Below, piece after piece: positions 50,667-59,396 of a stretch of DNA of 64,000 bases. Under the pieces are notes generated by a model. That model was not told the DNA's origin. It did not search any database and saw only the letters and a program-made list of their open reading frames with translations. The first letter of the stretch is position 1; each line of letters begins with the position of its first letter. The DNA comes from JADJEK01 sp052034255 (GTDB lineage Bacteria; Planctomycetota; B15-G4; JADJEK01). The DNA is taken from contig JBPOIU010000006.1 of NCBI GenBank assembly GCA_052034255.1, forward strand, positions 57,436-121,435. The letters run 5' to 3'. The position numbers and the translations under genes were made by a program.

Positions 50667-51914
50667 GACGAAACCGGCGAGCTTCGAGATCAGCGCCGGC
50701 GCCTGCAGCTTGCGGAGCGCGCGCACTTGCAGTTGTCGCACGCGTTCGCGCGACACCTTCATCATGCGGCCGACTTCTTCGAGCGTCATCGGCGACTTCT
50801 TGTTCAACCCGTAGCGGTACTCGAGGATCGCGCGCTCCGGCTCCGACAGCGTCGCCAGCACTTCGCTGACGCGCGACTGGAGCAGCGGCATCTCGAACGC
50901 GTGGATCGTGGTCTCGTCGCTCTCGCATTCGAGCGTCGCGCCGAAATGACCGTCGCCGTTCTCGCCCATCGGAGCATCGAGTGAGCGCGTGGCACGCTCG
51001 ATCTCGAGCAGACGGCCCGCGACGGTGTGGTTCAGCTCGGTCGCCTTCGACAGGTCGCTGACGGACACGAACTCGTTCTTCTTCGCGATCGTGCCCTCGC
51101 GCCGCAGCTTGCGCATCTTCTGCTGCAGGTAGTTCGGGACCCGCACGATGCCTTTGTTGAACGCGATCGCGCGCTCGATGGCCTGCCGGATCCAGAACGT
51201 CGCGTAGGTCCGGAAGCGCACGTTCTTGCGCCAATCGAACTTCTCGACCGCGCGAATCAGACCCGCGTTGCCTTCTTGGATCAGGTCCAGCACCGGCACG
51301 CCGTAGGTCCGGTACGCCGTTGCCGCGGCGACGACGAGATGCAGGTTGCGTTCGATGAACTCTTCGCGCACGGCGTTGTATTCGCGGCACGCGCGCCGCA
51401 CCGGAACCGACTTGTTGCCATCGGGCAGGTGACGCGCGAGTCCTTCGCGCGCGTCGTCGTGCTCGACCAGCGACCGGATGCGGCTGCTCTTCAGGATCAA
51501 GCGCGCGGTGCGCAGGGGAACGCCGGCCGCGAGGATCGCGCGTTGGAAGCGCTGGCGCACGAACTCCAAGCGGCGCGCGAGACGCAGCTCGTCTTCACGC
51601 TCCATGCGCGGGATGCAGACGATCTCGGTGATGTACGCGTGTAGCGGGTCGCTCTTCGCGTGGCCCTTCAGCAGGAACTCGAAGCCATAGCCGTCGGGCG
51701 CCTTCTTGCCCGGAATGGCCTTCGCGACCGTGTACGAGCCGCACGCGCGGATCTCCACGCGATCGAGCTGCGTCAGCATCGCCTTCGTCGCTTTGTCGAA
51801 ACGCTGCTGCGTCGTCGCGTCGGCGAGAAGCGCATCGAGGTCATCGTGCGTCGCGAAACCGCGAGCACGCAGATCCTTCAGCGAAAGGCGGGCATTCGAA
51901 AGGGGAGCGATCAT
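50664..51914 (-). CDS. sigma-70 factor of the primary/group-2 type
   Basis: 416 residues. Region 2 is almost canonical: ERNLHLVVAAATAYRTYG, DLIQEGNAGLIRAVEKFDW and FRTYATFWIRQAIERAI. Region 3 has VRVPNYLQQKMRKL. Region 4 ends in MKVSRERVRQLQVRALRKL. The N-terminus shares a short region-1.1-like stretch but is much shorter than in RpoD, and a 60-residue insert replaces region 1.2/NCR. It is therefore probably a group-2 (RpoS/SigB-like alternative housekeeping) sigma factor rather than the main one. Monocistronic; ends at the palindromic element. Confidence 0.93.
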   Translation of the reverse strand: MIAPLSNARLSLKDLRARGFATHDDLDALLADATTQQRFDKATKAMLTQLDRVEIRACGSYTVAKAIPGKKAPDGYGFEFLLKGHAKSDPLHAYITEIVCIPRMEREDELRLARRLEFVRQRFQRAILAAGVPLRTARLILKSSRIRSLVEHDDAREGLARHLPDGNKSVPVRRACREYNAVREEFIERNLHLVVAAATAYRTYGVPVLDLIQEGNAGLIRAVEKFDWRKNVRFRTYATFWIRQAIERAIAFNKGIVRVPNYLQQKMRKLRREGTIAKKNEFVSVSDLSKATELNHTVAGRLLEIERATRSLDAPMGENGDGHFGATLECESDETTIHAFEMPLLQSRVSEVLATLSEPERAILEYRYGLNKKSPMTLEEVGRMMKVSRERVRQLQVRALRKLQAPALISKLAGFV

Positions 51915-51942
51915 GAGAGCAGTTCCCGCGGCGTCGATTCGG

Positions 51943-52470
51943 TCAGATGACGGCCTTCAGTGCTTCGGGCAGTTGGCCGCCCGAGACTTGCTTCCAGCAG
52001 TCGTGACAGTCGGAGTCGTATTTCTTGGCGTCGCAGCCGTGGCAGGTCCCGAGCACGTGTTCCGCGCGCTCGAGGTCGACCAACGCGGCTTCGAGGCGGC
52101 CGATGCGCGCGCGCAACTGGCCCTTGCCGGCGACCAGGCGTTCCTTCAGGCGCGCCATGATCCCGAACGCCAGCACGCCGTCGGTCGCGAGGTCGCGATA
52201 GGAACGGATGTCGTCCAGCGAGAAGCCGACGTCCTTCAGCGCGAGCACGGCGCGCAGGCGGTGGAGTTGCGCGGCGCGATAGAGCCGGAAGCCCCCTTCA
52301 CTGCGGCTATCGGGCTGGAGCAGCCCGAGGTCTTCGTAAAAGCGCACCGTCCGCGGCGTCACCCCGGCCAGGCGCGCGAGGTCCCCGATCTTCAGCAGCG
52401 CGTCGGGTGAGCTCGGTTCGCGATCGACCGCATCCGCGCCGCGGTCCGCTGGTTGATTCGGTTCGTCCAA
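51943..52470 (-). CDS. MerR-family regulator with a C-terminal Cys cluster
   Basis: 175 residues from TTG 52470, eight bases after GGAG; no ATG lies near the domain. MerR winged helix: LLKIGDLARLAGVTPRTVRFYEDLGLL (in pieces), FRLYRAAQLHRLRAVLALKDVGFSLDDI, then a coiled-coil dimer helix. The tail has C143xxC146 and C155xxC158, a likely Zn or other metal site that could also be redox-sensing. It probably activates its own gene or a nearby target from the palindrome at 52585-52606. No obvious efflux target adjacent. Confidence 0.93.
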   Translation of the reverse strand: MDEPNQPADRGADAVDREPSSPDALLKIGDLARLAGVTPRTVRFYEDLGLLQPDSRSEGGFRLYRAAQLHRLRAVLALKDVGFSLDDIRSYRDLATDGVLAFGIMARLKERLVAGKGQLRARIGRLEAALVDLERAEHVLGTCHGCDAKKYDSDCHDCWKQVSGGQLPEALKAVI

Positions 52471-52575
52471 GGCCCACTCTCCGGTCCAGTGCGCACGGGC
52501 GCCGACCCGTGCTTCCCAGGGCTCCCCGGCGATGCGCGCACGATGCGCGCGGGAGCGAGGCTCATTCGGCGACGC

Positions 52576-52606
52576 ACGATATGCACCTTGACGCCAAAGT
52601 CAATGT
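52576..52606 (-). promoter_or_regulatory. MerR-type promoter and operator upstream of the MerR gene
   Basis: ACCTTGAC-GCCAAA-GTCAATGT (52585-52606) is a 22-bp imperfect palindrome. On the minus strand TTGACT (52603-52598) and TATCGT (52581-52576) lie 16 bp apart as possible -35 and -10, so the palindrome overlaps the promoter as usual for MerR regulators. Confidence 0.6.
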
Positions 52607-53222
52607 TGGCCAAACCGGCCGAGCCAGGCGTCCGCGCTTCGCGGGCTGCGCGGACAGTTCACGAGATGCGAGGTTCCGAAGCAACTCGCTCGCTGATCAA
52701 GACTTCGCGAAGTTCAGATCCACCAGTCGTCAACCGCCGGAGCTCGCACGGGGCTTCACGACGAGAGACCGCGCGGCGGTCTGCCATGGCTGGTCGCCAC
52801 CCTGGTGTTTCACTTACGCAACGTATTCAGCGCGCCCCGATCGCGGCGATCCACTCGGAATCGATCCGATTTGTTCCGATTCCTACCGAACTTCTCGGGC
52901 AACGATGGGCGTCGTACTCCCGCAGTCGTGTACGGTAGGTACGCGATCTCGCACCAAGCATGAACCGGTGTCATTGAGTGTCGAGAAAGACCCCCTGGAC
53001 CCCGCCACGCCGATCCCCAGCGTTCATTTTTAGCGAGAAGAAGCCATCGACGTGATCGGGACATGGGCGTTGGGGGGAGGCGGATACGACCTTCGCTGAC
53101 CCGAAGCGAGTGCCGCCTCCTCCTCCTCTTCGCCCCCCCGCCCGCTTTCGATTTTGGACACCGGCCCAAAACCCCCGGGCGGTATCCTCTCGCCGCGACT
53201 TTCCGGCGAGGACCACACGCAC
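52607..53222. other. gene-free stretch between the MerR promoter and the nucleotidyltransferase gene
   Basis: 616 bp of visibly lower G+C than the surroundings. Open frames here give Arg-rich peptides without domain sense. I see an inverted repeat GGAATCG..CGATTCC (52857-52883) and a TATCCT hexamer at 53183-53188 that could be a -10 for the next gene. Lower G+C may mark a degenerated gene or a foreign remnant. Confidence 0.5.
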
Positions 53223-53993
53223 GTGCACGCACTCCCCCGCACCGCGATCCTGCTGGCCGCCGGCTCCGCCAAGCGCCTCAAAGAACTGACCCGCGAGCGG
53301 CCCAAGTGCCTGCTCGACGTTGGCGGCAAGACCTTGCTGGAACATCAGTTGAGCGCGATGCGCTCGGCCGGCATCGATGACTTCGTGATCGTGACCGGGT
53401 ACTACGCCGAAGCGGTCGAGCGCGCGGCCGCGGGCCCCGGTGTCCGGTTCGTCCGCAACCCGATCTACGACCGCACGAACTCGATCTACTCCCTCCATCT
53501 CGCATTGCCCGCCGTCAGCGCCGGCTTCGTGCTGACGAACGCCGACGTGCTGTTCCACCCGCGCTTGCTGGCGCGCCTGCTCCACGACGGTGCCGCGGAT
53601 GCCTTGCTCATGGAGCCGAATCGCGAACTCGGCGACGAGGAGATGAAAGTCCGCGTCGAAGGCGGGCGCGTGCGCGCCCTGGCCAAGGACCTCCCCGCGG
53701 GCAGCTACGACGGGGAGAACCTCGGAGTCCTGAAGTTCTCCGCCGCGGGAGCGCAGCGCCTGCGGCTCGAAGTCGGTCGACTCATCGACGCCGGCGACGT
53801 CAACGCATGGGCTCCCCGCGCGTTCTCCGCGATGTGCGGCGACCACGAGATCGGTGTGGTCCCGACCGCGGGCCTGCCGTGGATCGAGATCGACTTCCCC
53901 GAGGACCTGGACCGCGCGCGCCGCATCACTTGGCCGCGCATCGAGACGACGCTCGGCGGCGCGGGCTCACCGGCACTCGAGACGCGCGCCTGA
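53223..53993 (+). CDS. LicC-like sugar-phosphate/phosphocholine nucleotidyltransferase
   Basis: 256 residues from GTG 53223, ten bases after GAGGA. NTP-transferase fold: LLAAGSAKRL, PKCLLDVGG, metal-binding Asp108 in LTNADVLF and EIDFPEDL near the C-terminus. NPIYDRTNSIYSLHLAL is characteristic of phosphocholine cytidylyltransferases (LicC) and close relatives. The glycine of the usual GxG loop is Ala-Lys here. It could make CDP-choline, another CDP-alcohol or an NDP-sugar for surface polymers. No choline kinase lies nearby. Confidence 0.87.
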   Translation: MHALPRTAILLAAGSAKRLKELTRERPKCLLDVGGKTLLEHQLSAMRSAGIDDFVIVTGYYAEAVERAAAGPGVRFVRNPIYDRTNSIYSLHLALPAVSAGFVLTNADVLFHPRLLARLLHDGAADALLMEPNRELGDEEMKVRVEGGRVRALAKDLPAGSYDGENLGVLKFSAAGAQRLRLEVGRLIDAGDVNAWAPRAFSAMCGDHEIGVVPTAGLPWIEIDFPEDLDRARRITWPRIETTLGGAGSPALETRA

Positions 53994-54025
53994 CGCACGC
54001 GGCGCGACGCGCCCGCGCTGATCCG

Positions 54026-54526
54026 TCACTTCGCCGCGAGCTGCATCGGGACGTGCCACGACTGCACCTGCAGCACCAGGTGGTAGATCGCGAGCGCGAA
54101 GTAGAACGAGAACCCCGCGACGATCGCGACGCGCGCGTAGCGGAAGTTCTTGTGCATCATGACGAACAGCACGCAGATGCCGGTCAGCGAGCCCTTGATC
54201 AGCACGAAGCCGATGTTGCCCGTGTTCAGCATGGCTTGCGCGATCGGGTTGAGTTCGTGCCCGCCCTTGCCCAGGTAGATGATCGTCGCGATCGAGTCGA
54301 TCAGCGTCAGCACGAAGAACGTGATCAGCAGCGCGACGAGTCGTGGCGAGTAGAGATCGACGAATTGGTCGCGCCCCTCCTCCTCGCGACGGAAGTACTT
54401 CCGCCGCCCACCGAGGAACGTGTAGCGCGAGAGCAGCGGCGTCGGTCGCTTGCGGCGGTCCGGCCCCTGACGTCGCACCGTCTGAGGCCCGTCTTCCTGC
54501 GGGGTGGGCGCGGGATTCGACGACAC
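54026..54526 (-). CDS. DUF5658-type small membrane protein
   Basis: 166 residues from GTG 54526, five bases after GGAG. A basic 60-residue N-terminus (RRKYFRREEEG) is followed by three or four helices. LTLIDSIATIIYLGKGGHELNP and the following helix match the DUF5658 pattern. Function unknown. It is divergent from the TMTC-like gene and converges on the nucleotidyltransferase. Confidence 0.82.
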   Translation of the reverse strand: MSSNPAPTPQEDGPQTVRRQGPDRRKRPTPLLSRYTFLGGRRKYFRREEEGRDQFVDLYSPRLVALLITFFVLTLIDSIATIIYLGKGGHELNPIAQAMLNTGNIGFVLIKGSLTGICVLFVMMHKNFRYARVAIVAGFSFYFALAIYHLVLQVQSWHVPMQLAAK

Positions 54527-54642
54527 GACGACTCCGTGGGCATGGGACGCGACGACCCGCGGGAACCGCCGCGGGGACCTTGGACGTGCCGATCTTATCG
54601 GCCGCGGCGCGGTCCGACTGAACAGGGCTCTTCGGCCTCCGA

Positions 54643-54648
54643 TACGAT
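54643..54648 (+). promoter_or_regulatory. possible -10 element nine bases before a start codon
   Basis: TACGAT in GATACGATCC lies nine bases before ATG 54658 and no Shine-Dalgarno is present, suggesting leaderless transcription. Confidence 0.3.
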
Positions 54649-54657
54649 CCCCGCCCC

Positions 54658-56313
54658 ATGGACCACGCCGGCAGCTCCCCCTTCGCACGCGATGCGTGGT
54701 GCGTCGCCCTCCTGGCTCTACTCGCGTTCGTCAACGCGATCGACGCGGGGTTCGTCTACGACGACCAAGCGTTCGTCGTGACCAACGCGTCGGTCATCGA
54801 TGGCGCGGGGATCTTCACCGAGCCGACGCCGCCGCAGCGCCCGGATCTCGGCCTCTATCGCCCATTGACGGTCTCGACGTATTGGATCCAGAACGCGATC
54901 CACGGCTTGGCGCCGGTTTGGTTCCACGCGGTGAACGTGCTGCTGCATGCGTTGGTCAGCGTGTTGGTGCTACGCGTCGGACGGCAGTTCTTCGCCGCGC
55001 GCGCGGCCGCGCTGTCCGCGGCGCTGCTGTTCGCGGTCCACCCGATCCACGTCGAAGCCGTCGCGTGGATCGTCGGTCGGGCGGAACTACTGGCCGCGGC
55101 GTTCGCATTGACGGCGATCCTGGTCCACGGTCGCCCGACGGCCGCGCATTCCGGACGGCGCAGCTGCGGCGCCGCCGCGCTGTACGCGCTGGCGTGCCTG
55201 TCGAAGGAAACGGCTCTCACGTTGCCGGCAGCCTTGTTCGCATTCGACGTCGTCTTCCGCGACGGCGCGCCGTGGTCGCGCATCGTCGCGCGCCAAGTGC
55301 CGCACGCGGTGGCGTGTGTCGCGCTGTACGGCATACGGATCGCGGTGCTCGGCCATTTCGCGCCGGACCCGACGCTGCCGGACCTCGCGCACGTGCAAGA
55401 GACCGCGCGCGGAGCGTTGTTCCTCGGCGTCTGCGGCCGCTGGCTGACGTCGTTGGTGTTCCCGACCGGCGCGTCCGTGTACTACGCCCCCGCGCGCTTC
55501 GTGGAGCCGGCGGCGATGCTCATGGGCCTGATCGCGCTCGCGCTCGTCGTGTTCGTCGGAGTCGTCGCTTGGCGGCGGCGTTCGCGGCCGCTCGCGTGCG
55601 GACTCGCGCTCGGGATCGTCGCCGCATTGCCCTTCCTGCAGATCGTGCCGATCGGCGCGGTCTTCGGCGATCGCTTCGTGTACTTCGGCAGCGTCGGCTT
55701 CGCGTTCGTGCTCGCCGCGCTGCTGCCGCTCGACGCCGCGGGAACGGCGGCACGACGCGTCGCGCGGACGTTCGTCGCACTCGCCGTGCTCGTCGGAGTC
55801 ACGGCGACTTGGCTGCGCAATCCGGCGTTCCACGACGATCTCGCGCTGTGGAAGGACGCGATCGCCGCGGCGCCGCAGGAAGCCCATCCGCACTTCCAAG
55901 TCGGCCAGCTCTACTTCGAGCGTGGCCAGCTCGAGTACCAAAGCGCCGATCTGAAGGGAGCGGTGTTCCACCTCACCGAATCGTTGCGGATCGACCCGAA
56001 GCACGAATGGGCCGGCTCGGCCCACGTGACACTCGGGGAATGCTCCGCCGGCAAGCGCGGGGACCCGTTGCAAAAGCACGTCGACGCGTTCACTGCCGCG
56101 GATCACTATCGCGCCGCGATCCCGTTGCTCGGCGCGGACCCGACCGACGCGCTGCTGAACCTCGCGGCCCTGCATCGCACGCAGGCCGTCGACGAACAGG
56201 AAGCGCGGATCGCGATCGATGCCGTGCTGCGGATCGCGCGCGACGCGAAGAGCGTCGAGAACGCCCGCTCGATCCTCGCGGAAGTGGATGCCGACGCCGC
56301 GCGCGAGCATTGA
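54658..56313 (+). CDS. TMTC-like GT-C mannosyltransferase with TPR tail
   Basis: 551 residues. Ten or so helices with the GT-C catalytic Asp pair D35-D36 in FVYDDQAFV and the family hallmark HPIHVEAVAWIVGRAELLA. The C-terminal 140 residues hold TPR units (HFQVGQLYFERGQLEY; HVTLGECSAG). Eukaryotic TMTC proteins O-mannosylate cadherins; bacterial homologues with TPRs are widespread in Planctomycetota and probably glycosylate exported proteins from a polyprenyl-P-mannose donor. ATG 54658. Monocistronic. Confidence 0.9.
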   Translation: MDHAGSSPFARDAWCVALLALLAFVNAIDAGFVYDDQAFVVTNASVIDGAGIFTEPTPPQRPDLGLYRPLTVSTYWIQNAIHGLAPVWFHAVNVLLHALVSVLVLRVGRQFFAARAAALSAALLFAVHPIHVEAVAWIVGRAELLAAAFALTAILVHGRPTAAHSGRRSCGAAALYALACLSKETALTLPAALFAFDVVFRDGAPWSRIVARQVPHAVACVALYGIRIAVLGHFAPDPTLPDLAHVQETARGALFLGVCGRWLTSLVFPTGASVYYAPARFVEPAAMLMGLIALALVVFVGVVAWRRRSRPLACGLALGIVAALPFLQIVPIGAVFGDRFVYFGSVGFAFVLAALLPLDAAGTAARRVARTFVALAVLVGVTATWLRNPAFHDDLALWKDAIAAAPQEAHPHFQVGQLYFERGQLEYQSADLKGAVFHLTESLRIDPKHEWAGSAHVTLGECSAGKRGDPLQKHVDAFTAADHYRAAIPLLGADPTDALLNLAALHRTQAVDEQEARIAIDAVLRIARDAKSVENARSILAEVDADAAREH

Positions 56314-56501
56314 CGGACGCCCTGGGGATCGCGAGCTGTCGGCGCGTCGTGCGTACCGCCGTCGGCGGGGATTTCGCTCACTTCGCGTCGGCCGCGTTGC
56401 GTCGGGCGACCGGACCACTCTCCGAACGGATCACGCGGAAGGACGAAGTGCGCGGGGCAAGGCCGCGCCGAGCGTCGCGGCGAGCACGGACCGCCGACGC
56501 G

Positions 56502-57095
56502 TCACGGTGTGCGCGATGGCTCCGGCGACGCGCGGCGCAGCGCGTCGTCTTGCGAAGTCGATGGCAACGCGTCGTCGTCGAGCAGGTCGGCGCCGAACAG
56601 ACCACCGATGAAGTCCAATGCTTCGTCGATGCGCACGTCCACCGCGAGACCGATCAACGCGAGGTGCACGTCCGCGCCGACGTCGAACGTGTGCCGCGAC
56701 GGCGGACCGAACGTCACGCGGTCGCCGGCGAGTGTCTCGCCTTCGGCGTCGAACGAGTACATGGTCGATAGGCCGAGCTCCACGCGGCGCTCGGTCCACA
56801 GCCCGCCTTCGCGCTTGATCCAGCCGAGCTGGTAGTGATCGAGCGTGAAACTGGGCCTCCCCGCCGCGACCGAACCGAGCTCACCGGCACCGATCGCGAC
56901 GAATCGGGTCACGCGCGCATGCGCCAACAGTCCCGGCCCCACGGCCACGCGCACCGCCACCACGTCGCTGAGGTCGAGGGCCCGCGCCGCGAACCAGCCG
57001 CGCGTTTGCGCGGTCGTCCCGTCCGGATCGGCGGCACAACCCGCGCCGGCGAGCGCGGCGACCACGAACATTGCCCCGATTCCAAGCGCGTTCAT
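56502..57095 (-). CDS. lipoprotein of unknown function
   Basis: 197 residues. The lipobox is LAGAGC (Cys20). The mature protein is beta-rich, with FTLDHYQLGWIKREGGLW and a C-terminal hydrophobic stretch containing VHLALIGLAVDVRIDEALDFIGGLFG, a helix that may lie along a membrane. Similar small lipoproteins with this closing segment (G-x-D-L) are often annotated only as hypothetical. Divergent from the glucokinase gene, 113 bp apart. Confidence 0.8.
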   Translation of the reverse strand: MNALGIGAMFVVAALAGAGCAADPDGTTAQTRGWFAARALDLSDVVAVRVAVGPGLLAHARVTRFVAIGAGELGSVAAGRPSFTLDHYQLGWIKREGGLWTERRVELGLSTMYSFDAEGETLAGDRVTFGPPSRHTFDVGADVHLALIGLAVDVRIDEALDFIGGLFGADLLDDDALPSTSQDDALRRASPEPSRTP

Positions 57096-57208
57096 GGGTC
57101 GGCAGCATACCGGCCGTCGTGGACGACGCGCCCAGCCGCAGCCTCATCGGCGCAAACGACCGAGGCGAGCGAGCGACTTCCCGCGGTTGCCTGGGTAGAA
57201 CGTCGGCC

Positions 57209-58192
57209 ATGATCCTCGCCGGCGACATCGGGGGCACCAACACCCGACTCATCCTGGTGCGGGCGGGCGGTACGCCGCACGACCGCGTGTTCGATCGCCG
57301 CTATTCGTCCCGGGAGCCGGGCGGACTCGCGCCGATCCTCGAGCGCTTCCTCGCCGAAGCTCCTGGCCGCCCCACGGCGGCCGCGTTCGGCGTCGCCGGA
57401 CCGGTGCTCGACGGCCGCGCGGTCGGAACGAACCTCGGCTTCAGCGTCGACGAGCGCGAACTCGCGCAACTCCTGCACATCGATCGCGTCGCGGTCCGCA
57501 ACGACCTGCAAACGACGGGCTACGGCGTGTCGTGGCTGCAAGACACCCAAGTCCACGTCCTCAACGCCGGCCAGCGGCGGCCCGGGAACGCTGCGTTGAT
57601 CGCGGCGGGCACCGGTCTCGGCGAATCGATCCTGGTCGCGCGCGATCAGGGCTTCACGCCGCTGCCGTCCGAAGGCGGGCACGCCGAGTTCGCGCCGCGC
57701 GACGAGCTGCAAGACGCGTTGCTGCGCCATCTGCGCCAACGCTTCGGCGCCGTGTCGTGGGAGCGTGTGGTTTCGGGCCCCGGCCTGGTCAACGTCCACG
57801 GCTTCCTGCGCGGCTTGCCCGGACGCGGTGAAACCGCGGAGACCGAACGCGAGTTCGCGACGCGCGATGCCGCCGAAGTGATCTCGACGCACGGCAGCGA
57901 CGGACGCTCGCCGCTGTGCGCGGAAGCGCTCGCGTTGTTCGTGCGGCTCTACGGTGCCGAAGCGGGCAATCTCGCGCTGAAGGCGCTCGCGCTCGGCGGC
58001 GTGTACGTCGGCGGCGGCATCGCGCCGAAGATCCTGCCCGCGCTGGTGCGCCTCGGCTTCTTCGAGGCGTTCTGCGGCAACGGCGTGTTGGCGGACCTGC
58101 TGCGCACGCTGCCCGTGCGCGTGATCCTCGAGCCCGACACCTCGCTGCTCGGCGCGGCCGCCCTGGCGCTCGAGGCCGCGAACGCGCCGTGA
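57209..58192 (+). CDS. glk: glucokinase (Glk family)
   Basis: 327 residues. The phosphate loop GDIGGTNTR (5-13) and the sugar-binding VRNDLQTTGYG and EGGHAEFAPRDE match bacterial Glk (hexokinase superfamily, not ROK: no zinc-binding CxCGxxGC motif). Converts glucose to glucose 6-phosphate in the cytoplasm. ATG 57209 begins the domain. It sits 10 bp before two glycosyltransferases and a WecA/MraY-type enzyme and is probably transcribed with them, linking sugar activation to glycan assembly. Confidence 0.9.
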   Translation: MILAGDIGGTNTRLILVRAGGTPHDRVFDRRYSSREPGGLAPILERFLAEAPGRPTAAAFGVAGPVLDGRAVGTNLGFSVDERELAQLLHIDRVAVRNDLQTTGYGVSWLQDTQVHVLNAGQRRPGNAALIAAGTGLGESILVARDQGFTPLPSEGGHAEFAPRDELQDALLRHLRQRFGAVSWERVVSGPGLVNVHGFLRGLPGRGETAETEREFATRDAAEVISTHGSDGRSPLCAEALALFVRLYGAEAGNLALKALALGGVYVGGGIAPKILPALVRLGFFEAFCGNGVLADLLRTLPVRVILEPDTSLLGAAALALEAANAP

Positions 58193-58202
58193 CCGCGCCC
58201 CC

Positions 58203-59396
58203 ATGAGCGATCGCCTGCGCATCGTCCACGTCGCGACGTTCGTCCACCCCGATCGAACGGGCGGCGCCGAACGCGTGATCGCGGACCTCGCGGCCGGCCA
58301 GGCGGAACTCGGGCACGACGTCACGGTGATCAGCTGCGCGGCCCCCGCCACGCGGGGTCGCTCCACGGAGCGCGGCTACACGCACGTGCGGCGACCGCTC
58401 GACCCCGCGCTGCGCGGGCTCGCGTTCTTCCGCGCCGTGCGCGCCGAAGTGCGCGCCGCGATCGCCGGCATGGACTCCTGCGACGTGCTGCACACCCATC
58501 AAATCGCCAGCGCGTCAGCGGCGCAGCGCGCGGCAGTCGGTCCGCGCCGACCTCGCCTGCGCGCCCACTCGTTCTACGCGCCGTACGCCGATGAATCGGG
58601 CGTCGAGCGCGGCGCGACTTTGACAGAACGCGTGCGCGCGGGCGTCTCGCGATGGCTCGATCGACGCACGCTGGAGCTGGCCGACACGGTGTTCGTGCTG
58701 TCCGACTTCTCGCGCGGCCAGCTCCGGGCGCTCGCGCCCTCGTGCTTGCCGCGCGTGCATGAGGTGCATCCGGGAGTCGACACCGCGCGCTTCTTCGCCG
58801 GCCCGCGCGCCGACGCCGCCGCGCGCTGGCGAGTGCCGCCCGCAACGCGGTTGATCGTGTCGGTGCGACGTCTGGTGAAACGCATGGGTCTCGACGTCGG
58901 ACTCGACGCGTTCGCGCTCCACGCGCGGCGCGATCCGCGAAGTGAATATTGGATCGCCGGCGACGGTCCCGAGCGCGCCGCGCTCGAGCAACACGCGACG
59001 GCCCTCGGGATCCAGCAGCGCGTGCGCTTCCTCGGCCGCATCGACGACGATGCGTTGCCCGATCTGTTGCGCGCGGCCGACGTGTTCCTGCTGCCGACGC
59101 GGGCGCTGGAGGGCTTCGGCATGGCGACGCTGGAAGCCCTGGCATGCGGCGTCCCGGTGGTCGCGACCGACGTCGGAGCGACACCCGAAGTGCTCGCTCG
59201 CCTCGCACCCGAGTTCGTTCCGGCGCGCTGCGACGCGGCCGCGCTCGCAGCCGCGCTTTGGGACCGCTTGGACGATCCGGCGCGGTCCGCCGCGGTCGCC
59301 GCGCGCGCCGCGACGACGATCGCGGCCGACCACACGCTGCGCGCGGCCGCGGCCGCGGTCCTCGAGCCGCTCACGCGAGCCCGGAGCACGCGATGA
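58203..59396 (+). CDS. family-4 glycosyltransferase
   Basis: 397 residues. GT-B fold: TGGAERVIADLA near the N-terminus, HTHQIASAS, and a C-terminal donor domain with IAGDGPERAALE and EGFGMATLEALACGVPVVATDVGA, carrying the E(x7)E signature. Likely adds a sugar to a polyprenyl-linked glycan on the cytoplasmic side. Overlaps the next glycosyltransferase by ATGA. Confidence 0.93.
   Translation: MSDRLRIVHVATFVHPDRTGGAERVIADLAAGQAELGHDVTVISCAAPATRGRSTERGYTHVRRPLDPALRGLAFFRAVRAEVRAAIAGMDSCDVLHTHQIASASAAQRAAVGPRRPRLRAHSFYAPYADESGVERGATLTERVRAGVSRWLDRRTLELADTVFVLSDFSRGQLRALAPSCLPRVHEVHPGVDTARFFAGPRADAAARWRVPPATRLIVSVRRLVKRMGLDVGLDAFALHARRDPRSEYWIAGDGPERAALEQHATALGIQQRVRFLGRIDDDALPDLLRAADVFLLPTRALEGFGMATLEALACGVPVVATDVGATPEVLARLAPEFVPARCDAAALAAALWDRLDDPARSAAVAARAATTIAADHTLRAAAAAVLEPLTRARSTR

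Noticed and set aside
52407..53033. Possible gene in the low-GC gap upstream of the nucleotidyltransferase
   Set aside because: It overlaps the MerR gene and promoter on the other strand, and the product has no hydrophobic or domain pattern.
52971..53846. Minus-strand frame opposite the LicC-like gene
   Set aside because: The plus strand has a complete nucleotidyltransferase with metal site. The antisense product has no recognisable features.
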